From: Oscillospiraceae bacterium
GTDB taxonomy: Bacteria; Bacillota; Clostridia; Oscillospirales; Ruminococcaceae
Direction of reading: 5' to 3'
Length of the DNA stretch: 39,535 nucleotides
Assembly: GCA_017440545.1 (NCBI GenBank)
Contig: JAFSGZ010000061.1
Location: 1-39,535, forward strand
Below are positions 31,796 through 39,324 of this stretch, piece by piece. How positions within the stretch are numbered: position 1 is the stretch's first letter; each line of letters opens with the position of its first letter. Under the pieces are notes generated by a model. It searched no databases. It saw only the letters and a list, made by a program, of their open reading frames with translations, and was not told where the DNA came from. A program made the position numbers and the translations under genes.

Positions 31796-32365
31796 ATGGC
31801 TAAAGAAATTATTGTAGAAACATCTGCACGTCACATTCATTTAAGTCAAGCAGACCTTGAGGTTCTTTTTGGAAAGGGTGCTGAGCTTACAGTTAAAAAG
31901 GAGCTTTCACAGCCCGGTCAGTACGCTTGTGTTGAGCGTGTTACAATTGTAGGCCCCAAAAAAGAGCTCGCAGGAGTTTCAATTTTAGGACCTGTTCGTC
32001 CAAACACTCAGGTTGAAATTTCACTCACAGATGCCCGTTCTATCGGCGTTGCCGCTCCCATCAGAGAGTCCGGAGATACTAAGGGCAGCGCAGGCTGCAA
32101 GATTGTAGGGCCCTGCGGTGAGGTTGAAATCAGCGAAGGTGTTATTGTTGCTAAGCGTCACTTACACATCACCCCTGAAGATGCTGAAAAATTTGGTGTT
32201 TGCGACAAGCAGACAATTAAGGTTAAAATCACTTCAGACCAACGTACAACAATTTTAGATGATGTTGTTGTTCGTGTATCCGATAAATTTGCAACAGCCA
32301 TGCATATTGACACAGACGAGTCAAATGCCGCTTGTGCAGGTTCAGTTGGCGAAATCATTGACTAA
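31796..32365 (+). CDS. pduL: Phosphate acyltransferase PduL (phosphotransacylase)
   Basis: Transfers the acyl group between acyl-CoA and phosphate, giving acetyl or propionyl phosphate for ATP synthesis by acetate kinase. The 189-residue product is two beta-barrel repeats with the metal-binding histidines in SARHIHLS near residue 13 and KRHLHIT near residue 121. It also has VTIVGPKKELAGVSILGPVR, TQVEISLTDARSIG and KVKITSDQRTTILDDVVVRV. It has no N-terminal targeting peptide and no microcompartment genes nearby, so it is the free cytosolic form used instead of Pta. It is a single-gene unit with its own promoter and terminator. Confidence 0.95.
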   Translation: MAKEIIVETSARHIHLSQADLEVLFGKGAELTVKKELSQPGQYACVERVTIVGPKKELAGVSILGPVRPNTQVEISLTDARSIGVAAPIRESGDTKGSAGCKIVGPCGEVEISEGVIVAKRHLHITPEDAEKFGVCDKQTIKVKITSDQRTTILDDVVVRVSDKFATAMHIDTDESNAACAGSVGEIID

Positions 32366-32418
32366 TATATAAAATAAAACGGGCAGTCCATAATGGACTG
32401 CCCGTTTTATTTTATATA
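32366..32418. terminator. Bidirectional terminator between pduL and proC
   Basis: A 25-bp perfect inverted repeat (32,366-32,390 with 32,394-32,418) around a 3-nt loop: core ACGGGCAGTCCA / TGGACTGCCCGT flanked by TATATAAAATAAA arms. T-rich arms serve both strands. The convergent genes stop 58 bases apart. Confidence 0.93.
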
Positions 32419-32423
32419 GAATT

Positions 32424-33218
32424 TTATTTCTTAATTTTTAAAGTTTTTTGATAAGACTCTTTAACTGCATCCATAACAGAGGCTCGCATTTTTCCTTTTT
32501 CAAGTGCGTGGACTCCTGCTATTGTAGTACCGCCAGGACTGCAAACATCATCCTTTAATTTTTCGGGGTGCTCACCTGTGGCTATTGCAAGCGAGGCAGC
32601 TCCCAAAACGGTTTGCTCGGCATACATAAGTGCCTTATCTCTTGGTATTCCGTTTTCTACTCCACCGTCAGCAAGTGCATTTATAAACATATAAACAAAG
32701 GCAGGTCCACAACCCGAAACGGCGCTTGCAGCGTCGATTAACCCCTCGTTTATTTTATCAAGCTTACCTGCGTATTTTAATAGCTCTGCAAAGTCATTTT
32801 GAATTTGCTCGGATACTTTTTCATTGGTTGCATACAAAATCATACCCTCGCCAACCTCAACTGCCGTATTGGGCATAATTCTGATAATGGGCATATCAAA
32901 ACCGAGCATACACTTAATTGCTTCTATACTAACTCCCGCTGCCATTGAAACCAAAACAGCATTTTCATTTTGCTTTAATGCATCTTTAATTTCAAGAACA
33001 GCCTTATCTATAACCTGAGGCTTTACACCTAAAAATATAAAATCAGATGTTTTTACAAGCTCGATGCTATTTTCTGTTTTGCCACCTATTAGTGATGCCA
33101 GCTCTTCTGCCTTTTTTAAAAAGTTATCACACAAAAGAATATACGCATCGGTTTTTGAAACAGCTTTAGCAAGTGCGCCGCCCATTTTACCTGTGCCGAT
33201 AAATCCTACTTTTTTCAA
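32424..33218 (-). CDS. proC: Pyrroline-5-carboxylate reductase
   Basis: Reduces pyrroline-5-carboxylate to proline, the last step of proline synthesis. The 264-residue product (from the chosen start) has KKVGFIGTGKMGGAL (Rossmann NAD(P) loop), FLGVKPQV, MPIIRIMPNTAVEVGEG, AASAVSGCGPAFVYMFINAL and LKDDVCSPGGTTIAGVHALE. I choose the TTG at 33,216-33,218, eight bases after AAGAAGG, since it gives the usual MKKVGFIG start. Upstream GTG and TTG codons at 33,227 and 33,257 are less likely. It lies 13 nt after proA in the proB-proA-proC order. Confidence 0.94.
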   Translation of the reverse strand: MKKVGFIGTGKMGGALAKAVSKTDAYILLCDNFLKKAEELASLIGGKTENSIELVKTSDFIFLGVKPQVIDKAVLEIKDALKQNENAVLVSMAAGVSIEAIKCMLGFDMPIIRIMPNTAVEVGEGMILYATNEKVSEQIQNDFAELLKYAGKLDKINEGLIDAASAVSGCGPAFVYMFINALADGGVENGIPRDKALMYAEQTVLGAASLAIATGEHPEKLKDDVCSPGGTTIAGVHALEKGKMRASVMDAVKESYQKTLKIKK

Positions 33219-33231
33219 AGCCTTCACCTTC

Positions 33232-34482
33232 TTATCTTGTTTGTCCGTTTCCGACAATTACATATTTATAAGTTGTCATTTCCTCAAGTCCCATAGGTCC
33301 TCTGGCGTGCATCTTTTGGGTTGAAATTCCCATTTCACATCCAAGTCCAAACTCGCCGCCATCTGTAAAGCGCGTCGAGGCATTTACATAAACCGAGGTA
33401 CTGTCAACATTAGAGGTAAAATATTCTTGATTTTGCTTATTCTCTGAAATAATAGCTTCGCTATGTCCTGTTGAATGAAGCGAAATATGTTCTACCGCCT
33501 CATTTACATCCTTTACTACCTTTACTGCCAGGATATAATCTAAAAATTCGGTGTCAAAGTCGTTTTCATCAGCCTTTGTGCCACTTATGATTTTAAGCGA
33601 TTTTTGACAAAGGCGCAGCTCCACCTTATTTTCTTTTCTATCATCTACAAGTCTTTTTTTAACAAGAGGCAAAAAGACGTCTGCTATGTTTTCATTTACA
33701 AGCAAAACCTCCATTGCATTACAAACAGAGGGTCTTGAGGTTTTAGCATTTTCTATAATATTTAATGCCATATCAACATCTGCCGATTCATCGACATAAA
33801 TGTGGCATATTCCCGTTCCTGTCTGTATACAAGGTACTGTTGCATTTTCAACACAAGCAGAAATTAAGCCCTTACCTCCTCTTGGAATTAAAAGGTCAAC
33901 AAACCCAACCGCTGTCATAAGCTCATTGGCGCTTTGTCTTGTTGTATCCTCTATTAAGTTAATTAAATTTTCGCTCTGTCCTTCCTTTTTAAGAGCACTC
34001 TTAAGTGCCTTTACAATAGCATAAGAAGAATTAAATGCCTCTTTTCCTGTTCTGAGAACACTTACATTAGAGCTTTTCAAAAGAAGTGTTGCGGCATCAG
34101 AGGTTACATTAGGTCTGCTTTCATAAATGACAGCAACAACACCCAAAGGCACCGACACTTTATTTATAACAAGTCCATTATCCTTTGTTTCGGTTTTTAA
34201 AATTCTGCCAACAGGGTCAGCAAGCTTTGCTACCTTTTTCATTGAATTTGACATATCTAAAATACGCTCATGTGTAAGGCGCAGTCTATCAAGCATAACA
34301 TCTGAAATTTTGCCTTTAGCATTTTCAAGGTCGATTTCATTTGCTTTTAAAATTTCTTGTTCATTTTCAATTAGTGCATCAGCCATTGAAATGATTATGC
34401 TGTTTTTCTTTTGCTCTGACAGAGAGATTAAAGCATTTTTACTATTTTTAGCATCTATTAAAATCTGCTTTGTTGTAATCAA
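33232..34482 (-). CDS. proA: Glutamate-5-semialdehyde dehydrogenase
   Basis: Reduces glutamyl-5-phosphate to glutamate semialdehyde. The 416-residue product has VPLGVVAVIYESRPNVTSDA, LLLKSSNVSVLRTGKEA, VGFVDLLIPRGGKGLI, QTGTGICHIYVDESAD and TSRPSVCNAMEVLLV with the catalytic Cys, as well as STRFTDGGEFGLGCEMGIST and the C-terminal HARGPMGLEEMTTYKYV. The TTG start has GGAAGTG five bases upstream. It follows proB by 4 nt and precedes proC by 13 nt. Confidence 0.96.
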   Translation of the reverse strand: MITTKQILIDAKNSKNALISLSEQKKNSIIISMADALIENEQEILKANEIDLENAKGKISDVMLDRLRLTHERILDMSNSMKKVAKLADPVGRILKTETKDNGLVINKVSVPLGVVAVIYESRPNVTSDAATLLLKSSNVSVLRTGKEAFNSSYAIVKALKSALKKEGQSENLINLIEDTTRQSANELMTAVGFVDLLIPRGGKGLISACVENATVPCIQTGTGICHIYVDESADVDMALNIIENAKTSRPSVCNAMEVLLVNENIADVFLPLVKKRLVDDRKENKVELRLCQKSLKIISGTKADENDFDTEFLDYILAVKVVKDVNEAVEHISLHSTGHSEAIISENKQNQEYFTSNVDSTSVYVNASTRFTDGGEFGLGCEMGISTQKMHARGPMGLEEMTTYKYVIVGNGQTR

Positions 34483-34486
34483 AAAA

Positions 34487-35254
34487 TCACTTCCGTCCTA
34501 CAAATAATGTGCCAACACTTTCGCCGTTTACAATGTTATGTAGCTTTTTAGGGTCTTTACCATTCGCTATAACCATATCAATGCCGGCATCGGTTGCAAT
34601 TTTAGCGGCACAAAGCTTGGTTTTCATTCCGCCGGTTCCTAGTTTAGTGCCGTTACCCTCACCAAGTGAGATAATTTCATCAGTTAAATCTTCAACCTTT
34701 GATAGAAGCTTTGCGTTGCTGTCTTTTCTTGGGTCGGCTGTATAAAGTCCGTCAATATCTGTAAATAACACAAGCAGGTCGGCATTGACGCTTTCGGCTA
34801 CTACTGCAGCAAGTGTATCATTATCGCCGATTGAAATTTCGTTTGTAGCAACAGTGTCATTTTCGTTTATAATAGGAATGACATTCATTTCAAAAAGGCG
34901 ATTTAAGGTGTTTTTAATATTAATATGGCTTTCGTCCTTTTCAAAATCCGAGCCTGAAAGGAGGATTTGGGCGGTTACGTGATTATATTGTGAGAAAAGG
35001 CGGTCATAGGTGTACATAAGCTCACACTGACCAACGGCGGCAGCCGCCTGCTTTGAAGGAATATCATTTGGACGCTCCTTTAAATTGAGCTTACCAACGC
35101 CGATACCGATAGCGCCCGACGACACAAGCACAACCTCGTGGCCGATATTTTTAATATCACTTAAAACCTTACAAAGCTCCTCAACCAAAAATATATTCAT
35201 TCTGCCCGTTGCGTGAGCAATTGTTGAGGTACCTACCTTTACTACAATACGCAT
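34487..35254 (-). CDS. proB: Glutamate 5-kinase without PUA domain
   Basis: Phosphorylates glutamate, the first committed step of proline synthesis. The 255-residue product is the amino acid kinase domain only: RIVVKVGTSTIA, VVLVSSGAIGIGVGKL, AAAAVGQCELMYTYD, IPIINENDTVATNEI, DNDTLAAVVA, DIDGLYTADPR and KLGTGGMKTKL. The C-terminal PUA domain present in the longer forms (about 367 residues in E. coli) is missing. PUA-less forms are known and can show altered proline feedback. The ATG has GGAG about twelve bases upstream. It starts 25 nt after pyk. Confidence 0.95.
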   Translation of the reverse strand: MRIVVKVGTSTIAHATGRMNIFLVEELCKVLSDIKNIGHEVVLVSSGAIGIGVGKLNLKERPNDIPSKQAAAAVGQCELMYTYDRLFSQYNHVTAQILLSGSDFEKDESHINIKNTLNRLFEMNVIPIINENDTVATNEISIGDNDTLAAVVAESVNADLLVLFTDIDGLYTADPRKDSNAKLLSKVEDLTDEIISLGEGNGTKLGTGGMKTKLCAAKIATDAGIDMVIANGKDPKKLHNIVNGESVGTLFVGRK

Positions 35255-35279
35255 AGCTTTTTTACTCCATCTTTTAAGT

Positions 35280-36692
35280 TTATATATTTTCCATTTTAAT
35301 CATATTGGTATTGCCCGAAGAACCGTTTATCATACCACCGGTGATGACAATTCTATCGCCTTTTTTAAGATTAAAGGCTTTTACAGCAGTGTTTTTAGCT
35401 GTATAGAAAAGCACGTCAGTCGACTCAAAAAATTCGCATTTAGCGGGTGTTACGCCCCACGAAAGTGCAAGTTTACGCCAAGATTTTTCATCGGTAGTAA
35501 GTCCCAAAATATCGGCAGGCGAACGGAAGCGTGACACCATTCGAACTGTTGAGCCCGTAAGCGAGCAAACTGCGATTGCCTTTGCATTAATATCTATTGC
35601 CATACCGCAGGTTGCGTGAGAAATGGCGTCAACCATATTTTTAATTTTAAATTCCGATGAGCCAAATATTTTCTCATAGGATATATTTTTTTCTGTTTGC
35701 TCAACTATTCTTGACATAGTTTGTAATGTAAGCACAGGATACTTACCTGCGGCGGTTTCGCCCGACAGCATAACAGCACTTGTACCGTCGTAAACTGCAT
35801 TTGCAACGTCGGAAATTTCAGCTCTTGTAGGTCTTGGATTGTGAATCATAGACTCAAGCATTTCGGTTGCAGTTATAACTCGTTTGCCTAAAAGTCGGCA
35901 TTCGGTTATGAGTTGTTTCTGAATTGAGGGAACTTCCTCAAAAGGAATTTCAACGCCGAGGTCGCCTCTCGCAACCATTATACCATCGCATTCGGTGCAG
36001 ATATCCTCAATATTTTCAACGCCTGAGCGATTTTCTATTTTTGCAATAATATCTATATTCTCGCCGCCATTTTCTTTTAAAACATTTTTAACATCAATTA
36101 AATCCTGCTTGCAGGATACAAATGAGCAGGCGATGAAGTCAACATCATTGTTTATTCCAAAAATAATATCATTTTTATCGGTTTCGCTTAAATAATCCTG
36201 CTTTAACACTTTGCCCGGGAAGCTCATACTTTTTCGGTTTGTCATTTCTCCGCCGGCAATAGTTTTACAGATTATATCTGTTTTTGTAATCTCTGTTACC
36301 TCAAAAACCAAAAGACCGTTATTAACTTTTATAGTATCTCCAATAGACATTTCATCAACTAATTTTTTATAGCTTACCGAAACTCTGTTTTCGTCACCTT
36401 CAACATCCTCACAGGTAAATGCAAAGGTGCTGCCGTCTTTTATATTAACTCCGCCGTTTTTAAAGGTTTTTATTCTGTATTCAGGACCCTTTGTATCAAG
36501 CATAATTGCAACAGGAAGCGCAAGCTCATCTCTGACCTTTTTGATAGCATCAATGAGCTTTTTATGCTCCTCATGTGTGCCGTGTGAAAAGTTAAGTCTT
36601 GCAACGTTCATACCCGACTCGCAAAGCTGTTTTATAGTAGCCTCATCTGAACAAGCGGGGCCTATTGTACAAATTATTTTGGTTTTTCTCAT
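35280..36692 (-). CDS. pyk: Pyruvate kinase
   Basis: Last glycolytic step, converting phosphoenolpyruvate and ADP to pyruvate and ATP. The 470-residue product has KIICTIGPACSDEATI, GMNVARLNFSHGTHEEH, MLDTKGPEYRIKTF, DFIACSFVSCKQD, IIAKIENRSGVENIEDI, GIMVARGDLGVEIPFEEVP, VITATEMLESMIHNPRPTRA and DGTSAVMLSGETAAGKYP, and a C-terminal domain ending VITGGMINGSSGNTNMIKM. It lacks the extra PEP-utiliser domain of some Firmicute enzymes. It has its own promoter and heads the unit pyk-proB-proA-proC, with gaps of 4 to 25 nt. Confidence 0.97.
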   Translation of the reverse strand: MRKTKIICTIGPACSDEATIKQLCESGMNVARLNFSHGTHEEHKKLIDAIKKVRDELALPVAIMLDTKGPEYRIKTFKNGGVNIKDGSTFAFTCEDVEGDENRVSVSYKKLVDEMSIGDTIKVNNGLLVFEVTEITKTDIICKTIAGGEMTNRKSMSFPGKVLKQDYLSETDKNDIIFGINNDVDFIACSFVSCKQDLIDVKNVLKENGGENIDIIAKIENRSGVENIEDICTECDGIMVARGDLGVEIPFEEVPSIQKQLITECRLLGKRVITATEMLESMIHNPRPTRAEISDVANAVYDGTSAVMLSGETAAGKYPVLTLQTMSRIVEQTEKNISYEKIFGSSEFKIKNMVDAISHATCGMAIDINAKAIAVCSLTGSTVRMVSRFRSPADILGLTTDEKSWRKLALSWGVTPAKCEFFESTDVLFYTAKNTAVKAFNLKKGDRIVITGGMINGSSGNTNMIKMENI

Positions 36693-36730
36693 AAAAGCAT
36701 CTCCTATGCCATATTACAATATACATTTAT

Positions 36731-36759
36731 ATTATACCAATTTTATCCTCTCTTTTCAA
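36731..36759 (-). promoter_or_regulatory. Sigma-A promoter of pyk-proBAC
   Basis: TTGAAA (36,754-36,759) and TATAAT (36,731-36,736) on the minus strand with a 17-bp spacer, about 38 nt before the pyk ATG. Confidence 0.87.
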
Positions 36760-36816
36760 TACATATCTTAATTTATTTAATGATAAAAATATTTTATTAA
36801 AAATTCTCTTTTGCTG

Positions 36817-36845
36817 TTGCAAAATAACAAAAAATAGATTATATT
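36817..36845 (+). promoter_or_regulatory. Probable sigma-A promoter of the CE15-like unit
   Basis: TTGCAA (36,817-36,822) and TATATT (36,840-36,845) with a 17-bp spacer, about 45 nt before the esterase ATG. The boxes are weaker than others here. It is divergent from the pyk promoter with 57 bases between them. Confidence 0.65.
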
Positions 36846-36891
36846 TATATTAGTTTTAAAGTTTATAACTTTTTAGAGAAGGAGACTTAAA

Positions 36892-38007
36892 ATGGATAAT
36901 CCTCATCTTAATTTACTTACTTCAATAAGTGGACAAAAAATTAAAAATGTACACGATTGGGAGTATTACCGCAGAGAAGAAATTATGGTTTTACTTTCAA
37001 ACTTTATTTATGGCGTAAGACCTATGGAAAAGCCTGATGACCTTAAATTTTCAACCGAGGTTATTTCGGAAAACTATATGGATATGGGCTTTATTTACAA
37101 GAGAGTTACCATTTCTTTTGGAAATTACAGCTTCCCTGTTAGACTTTATCTTCCTCAAACAAAGGGAGTATTTCGTCCTCTTCCCGTATTCTTACATGTT
37201 TTAAACGAGCAGAGAAAGGCAACCGGCGTAAACCCCGACTTTACTCCTGATTCCGGATTTATGCCCATTAAAGATATAACCGACAGAGGCTACGCTTACG
37301 CAATTATGTCAACTCTTGACATCTCTCCCGACTGGAATCACTGTAGCAACTTTAAAAAAGGCATCTTCGGTGAAATTCAGCCCGATACCACAAAGCGCGA
37401 CCAACGTTCATGGGCAACCATTTCAGGTTGGGCTTGGGGCGCAAGCAGAGTTATGGACTACTTTGAAACCGACAAGGATTTAGAACATACAAGGGTTGGT
37501 ATTGTGGGCTTCTCACGTGCAGGTAAAACAGCTCTTTGGGCAGGTGCAACCGACCCGAGATTTTCACTTGTTATTTCTAATGCATCAGGCTGTGCAGGTG
37601 CATCACTCACACGTGGAAAAACAGGGGAAAGAATTAAGGACATCAACGTTTCCGACTGGTTCTGCGGAAACTATCATAAATTTGATGACAATGAAGAAAT
37701 GCTCCCCTGCGACCAGCATATGCTTCTTGCCGCTATTGCTCCCAGACCGCTTTATGTTAAGAGCTGTGATTTAGACGATTGGGCAGGTCCCGATAACGAG
37801 CTTGAATCCTGCCGCCTCGCATCAAAGGTTTACGAGCTTTACGGACTTGAAGGTGTTAAGGTTCCCGAAAAGCTTGAGCTTGATACTCCCTATCACGACG
37901 GTATGATAGCTTATCACAGAGCAACCGGCGACCACGCTATGACCAGATTTGACTGGAAATTATATTTAGACTATGCTGACAAGCACTTAAAGAAGGGACT
38001 ATTTTAA
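36892..38007 (+). CDS. Alpha/beta hydrolase, CE15-like (glucuronoyl esterase or acetylxylan esterase type)
   Basis: A 371-residue esterase fold protein of the CE15-like group. The nucleophile motif is GFSRAGKTALW with Ser208. The acid is probably Glu246 in GASLTRGKTGERI, and the catalytic His is one of those in HRATGDHAMTRFDW (His342, His348). Other family strings are WAWGASRVMDYFE, DPRFSLVISNASGCAG, DWFCGNYHKFDDNEE and HMLLAAIAPRPLYV. CE15 members usually cleave glucuronate esters in lignocellulose and carry export signals, while this one has none, so it should act in the cytosol. It overlaps the next small gene by one base. The substrate is unproven. Confidence 0.85.
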   Translation: MDNPHLNLLTSISGQKIKNVHDWEYYRREEIMVLLSNFIYGVRPMEKPDDLKFSTEVISENYMDMGFIYKRVTISFGNYSFPVRLYLPQTKGVFRPLPVFLHVLNEQRKATGVNPDFTPDSGFMPIKDITDRGYAYAIMSTLDISPDWNHCSNFKKGIFGEIQPDTTKRDQRSWATISGWAWGASRVMDYFETDKDLEHTRVGIVGFSRAGKTALWAGATDPRFSLVISNASGCAGASLTRGKTGERIKDINVSDWFCGNYHKFDDNEEMLPCDQHMLLAAIAPRPLYVKSCDLDDWAGPDNELESCRLASKVYELYGLEGVKVPEKLELDTPYHDGMIAYHRATGDHAMTRFDWKLYLDYADKHLKKGLF

Positions 38008-38282
38008 TGAATAAAAATTTAATTTCGGTACAAGAGCTTGCATTAAAAAATCCCGAAATTAAGAAAAGATTTATTGAAACAAAATCCTCAAAAGAACCTC
38101 TTGACAGCTTTTGCAAACTTTGCTGTGAACTTGGTTTTCCAATTAGCATAGGTGAGCTTTTAGCTGATGGTGAGGAATTTTGCAGTGCCATGCTTCGTTC
38201 AGTTAACGGTGGTGGAGTTGAAACCCCCGACGATTCATGGCAGGATTCATATTCCCTGTTCTTTGCTGCAATAGAAATGTAA
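38007..38282 (+). CDS. Nif11-leader-like small protein, possibly a RiPP-type precursor
   Basis: A 91-residue protein coupled to the CE15-like gene through a shared base (TAATG). The layout resembles Nif11/N11P-type leaders: helical N-terminus (LALKNPEIKKRFIETKSSKE), then LDSFCKLCCELGFPISIGEL, then LLADGEEFCSAML leading to the short glycine motif NGGG at residues 68-71 and a tail VETPDDSWQDSYSLFFAAIEM of about 20 residues. The tail has no Cys but many Ser, Asp and aromatic residues. There is no modifying enzyme or exporter next to it. It could equally be a small regulatory partner of the esterase. I do not know its function, and the family call is tentative. Confidence 0.55.
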   Translation: MNKNLISVQELALKNPEIKKRFIETKSSKEPLDSFCKLCCELGFPISIGELLADGEEFCSAMLRSVNGGGVETPDDSWQDSYSLFFAAIEM

Positions 38283-38284
38283 TA

Positions 38285-38317
38285 TTAAGCCGAAAGCGCA
38301 AAATGCTTTCGGCTTAA
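38285..38317 (+). terminator. Hairpin after the Nif11-like gene (weak terminator or attenuator)
   Basis: TTAAGCCGAAAGC (38,285-38,297) pairs with GCTTTCGGCTTAA (38,305-38,317) across a 7-nt loop. Only AAATTAAT follows, with no T-run, so termination is likely partial and could let transcripts reach the TVP38 gene 20 nt later. Confidence 0.55.
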
Positions 38318-38337
38318 ATTAATAGAAAGGTAGTAAA

Positions 38338-39024
38338 ATGAAAACGCAAAACAAAAAGCGTATTTTAGGTACTTTTATACTGCTTGGTGTTATAGCTGTA
38401 TCGCTTGCTGTTTTCTTCTTTATTGGCAAGCCGCTTATAAAATTTATATCCGAGCCTGAAAAATTCCGTGAGTTCATTGATAGCTTCGGTATTTTTGGTA
38501 GACTTATATTTATATTAATGATTGTGTTTCAGGTTGTAATTGCTATTATTCCAGGCGAGCCATTCGAGATAGTTGCAGGATATGCTTTCAACAGTATTGA
38601 AGGAATTATTCTATGCATTTTGGGAATGATTATAGGAAGTGCACTTATCTTTATAATTGTAAAGCGGTTTGGCTTTACAATTATAGAATGTTTCTTTTCT
38701 AAAGAAAAAATAGACTCTCTAAGCTTTTTACACAAAACAAAAAAGCTCAGCACACTGATTTTTATATTAATGGTCATCCCCGGAACACCAAAAGACCTAA
38801 TTTCATACTTTGTTGGTCTTACAGATATAAAGCTTAAGGATTGGCTTGTGATTGTTGCTATTTCCCGAATACCATCGGTTGCGGGTTCTGTCATTGGCGG
38901 TGACGCTTTAGGTGAAGAAAATTACCTTTCGGCAATTATAGTGTTTTCAGTTACCATTACAATAAGTGTTATTGGTATTTTGATTTATAATCATATTCAA
39001 AGCAAAGAATCAAAGAAAAAATAA
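38338..39024 (+). CDS. TVP38/TMEM64 (VTT/DedA-like) membrane protein
   Basis: A 228-residue polytopic membrane protein with about six helices. The VTT domain is seen in VVIAIIPGEPFEIVAGYAF, GMIIGSALIFIIVKRFG and a second re-entrant segment LMVIPGTPKDLISYFVGL, then AISRIPSVAGSVIGGDALGE. These are the paired glycine/proline re-entrant motifs of DedA-like proteins, which help move lipids across or keep membrane integrity. The ribosome site GAAAGG precedes the ATG. It is the last plus-strand gene and is followed by a terminator facing the rRNA operon. Confidence 0.87.
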   Translation: MKTQNKKRILGTFILLGVIAVSLAVFFFIGKPLIKFISEPEKFREFIDSFGIFGRLIFILMIVFQVVIAIIPGEPFEIVAGYAFNSIEGIILCILGMIIGSALIFIIVKRFGFTIIECFFSKEKIDSLSFLHKTKKLSTLIFILMVIPGTPKDLISYFVGLTDIKLKDWLVIVAISRIPSVAGSVIGGDALGEENYLSAIIVFSVTITISVIGILIYNHIQSKESKKK

Positions 39025-39034
39025 ATATAAGCAG

Positions 39035-39071
39035 AAAGCTGTTAAGGAAAAATCCTTAACAGCTTTATTTA
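39035..39071 (+). terminator. Terminator after the TVP38 gene
   Basis: AAAGCTGTTAAGGA (39,035-39,048) pairs with TCCTTAACAGCTTT (39,053-39,066) around AAAA, followed by ATTTATTT. The stem also holds for the opposite strand. Confidence 0.87.
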
Positions 39072-39088
39072 TTGTCAAATATTTAAGC

Positions 39089-39126
39089 AAAAAAAGCTGC
39101 CGCCTCTATTGAGGCAACAGCTTTTT
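39089..39126 (-). terminator. Terminator of the rRNA operon
   Basis: On the minus strand AAAGCTGTTGCCTC pairs with GAGGCGGCAGCTTT (two G-U pairs) with loop AATA, running into TTTTTTT. It begins a few bases after the 3' end of 5S rRNA. Confidence 0.9.
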
Positions 39127-39129
39127 CTG

Positions 39130-39246
39130 TTGCGGCGCGACCTATTTTCCCGGGCAGTCACCCACCAAGTATTTTCGGCACAAACGAGCTTAACTACTGT
39201 GTTCGGAATGGGAACAGGTGGGACCTCGTCGTAATCAGCACCGCAT
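39130..39246 (-). rRNA. rrf: 5S ribosomal RNA
   Basis: The minus strand holds the conserved loop strings CACCTGTTCCCATTCCGAAC and ACAGTAGTTAAGCTC and the 3' helix GGTGGGTGACTGCCCGGG. The ends TGCGGTGC and GCGCCGCA pair to close the molecule, which sets the limits to about 39,131-39,245. It follows 23S rRNA after a spacer of about 80 nt without a tRNA. Confidence 0.95.
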
Positions 39247-39324
39247 ATGAAGTTTTTCAGAGAATATCTTTTGGACACTCTCAAAATTGAACAATGAAAC
39301 CTTTTAGAAAGCATTTGTTAAATA

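Noticed and set aside
35255..35279. T-box or other riboswitch before proB
   Set aside because: Only 25 bases separate pyk and proB and no structured leader fits.
38007..38282. Calling the small protein a lanthipeptide precursor
   Set aside because: The tail after the glycine motif has no Cys and no LanM or LanB/C gene is near; the cysteines lie in the leader-like part.
39075..39314. Open frame on the minus strand over the rRNA region
   Set aside because: It coincides with 5S rRNA and the terminator and has no independent coding signal.
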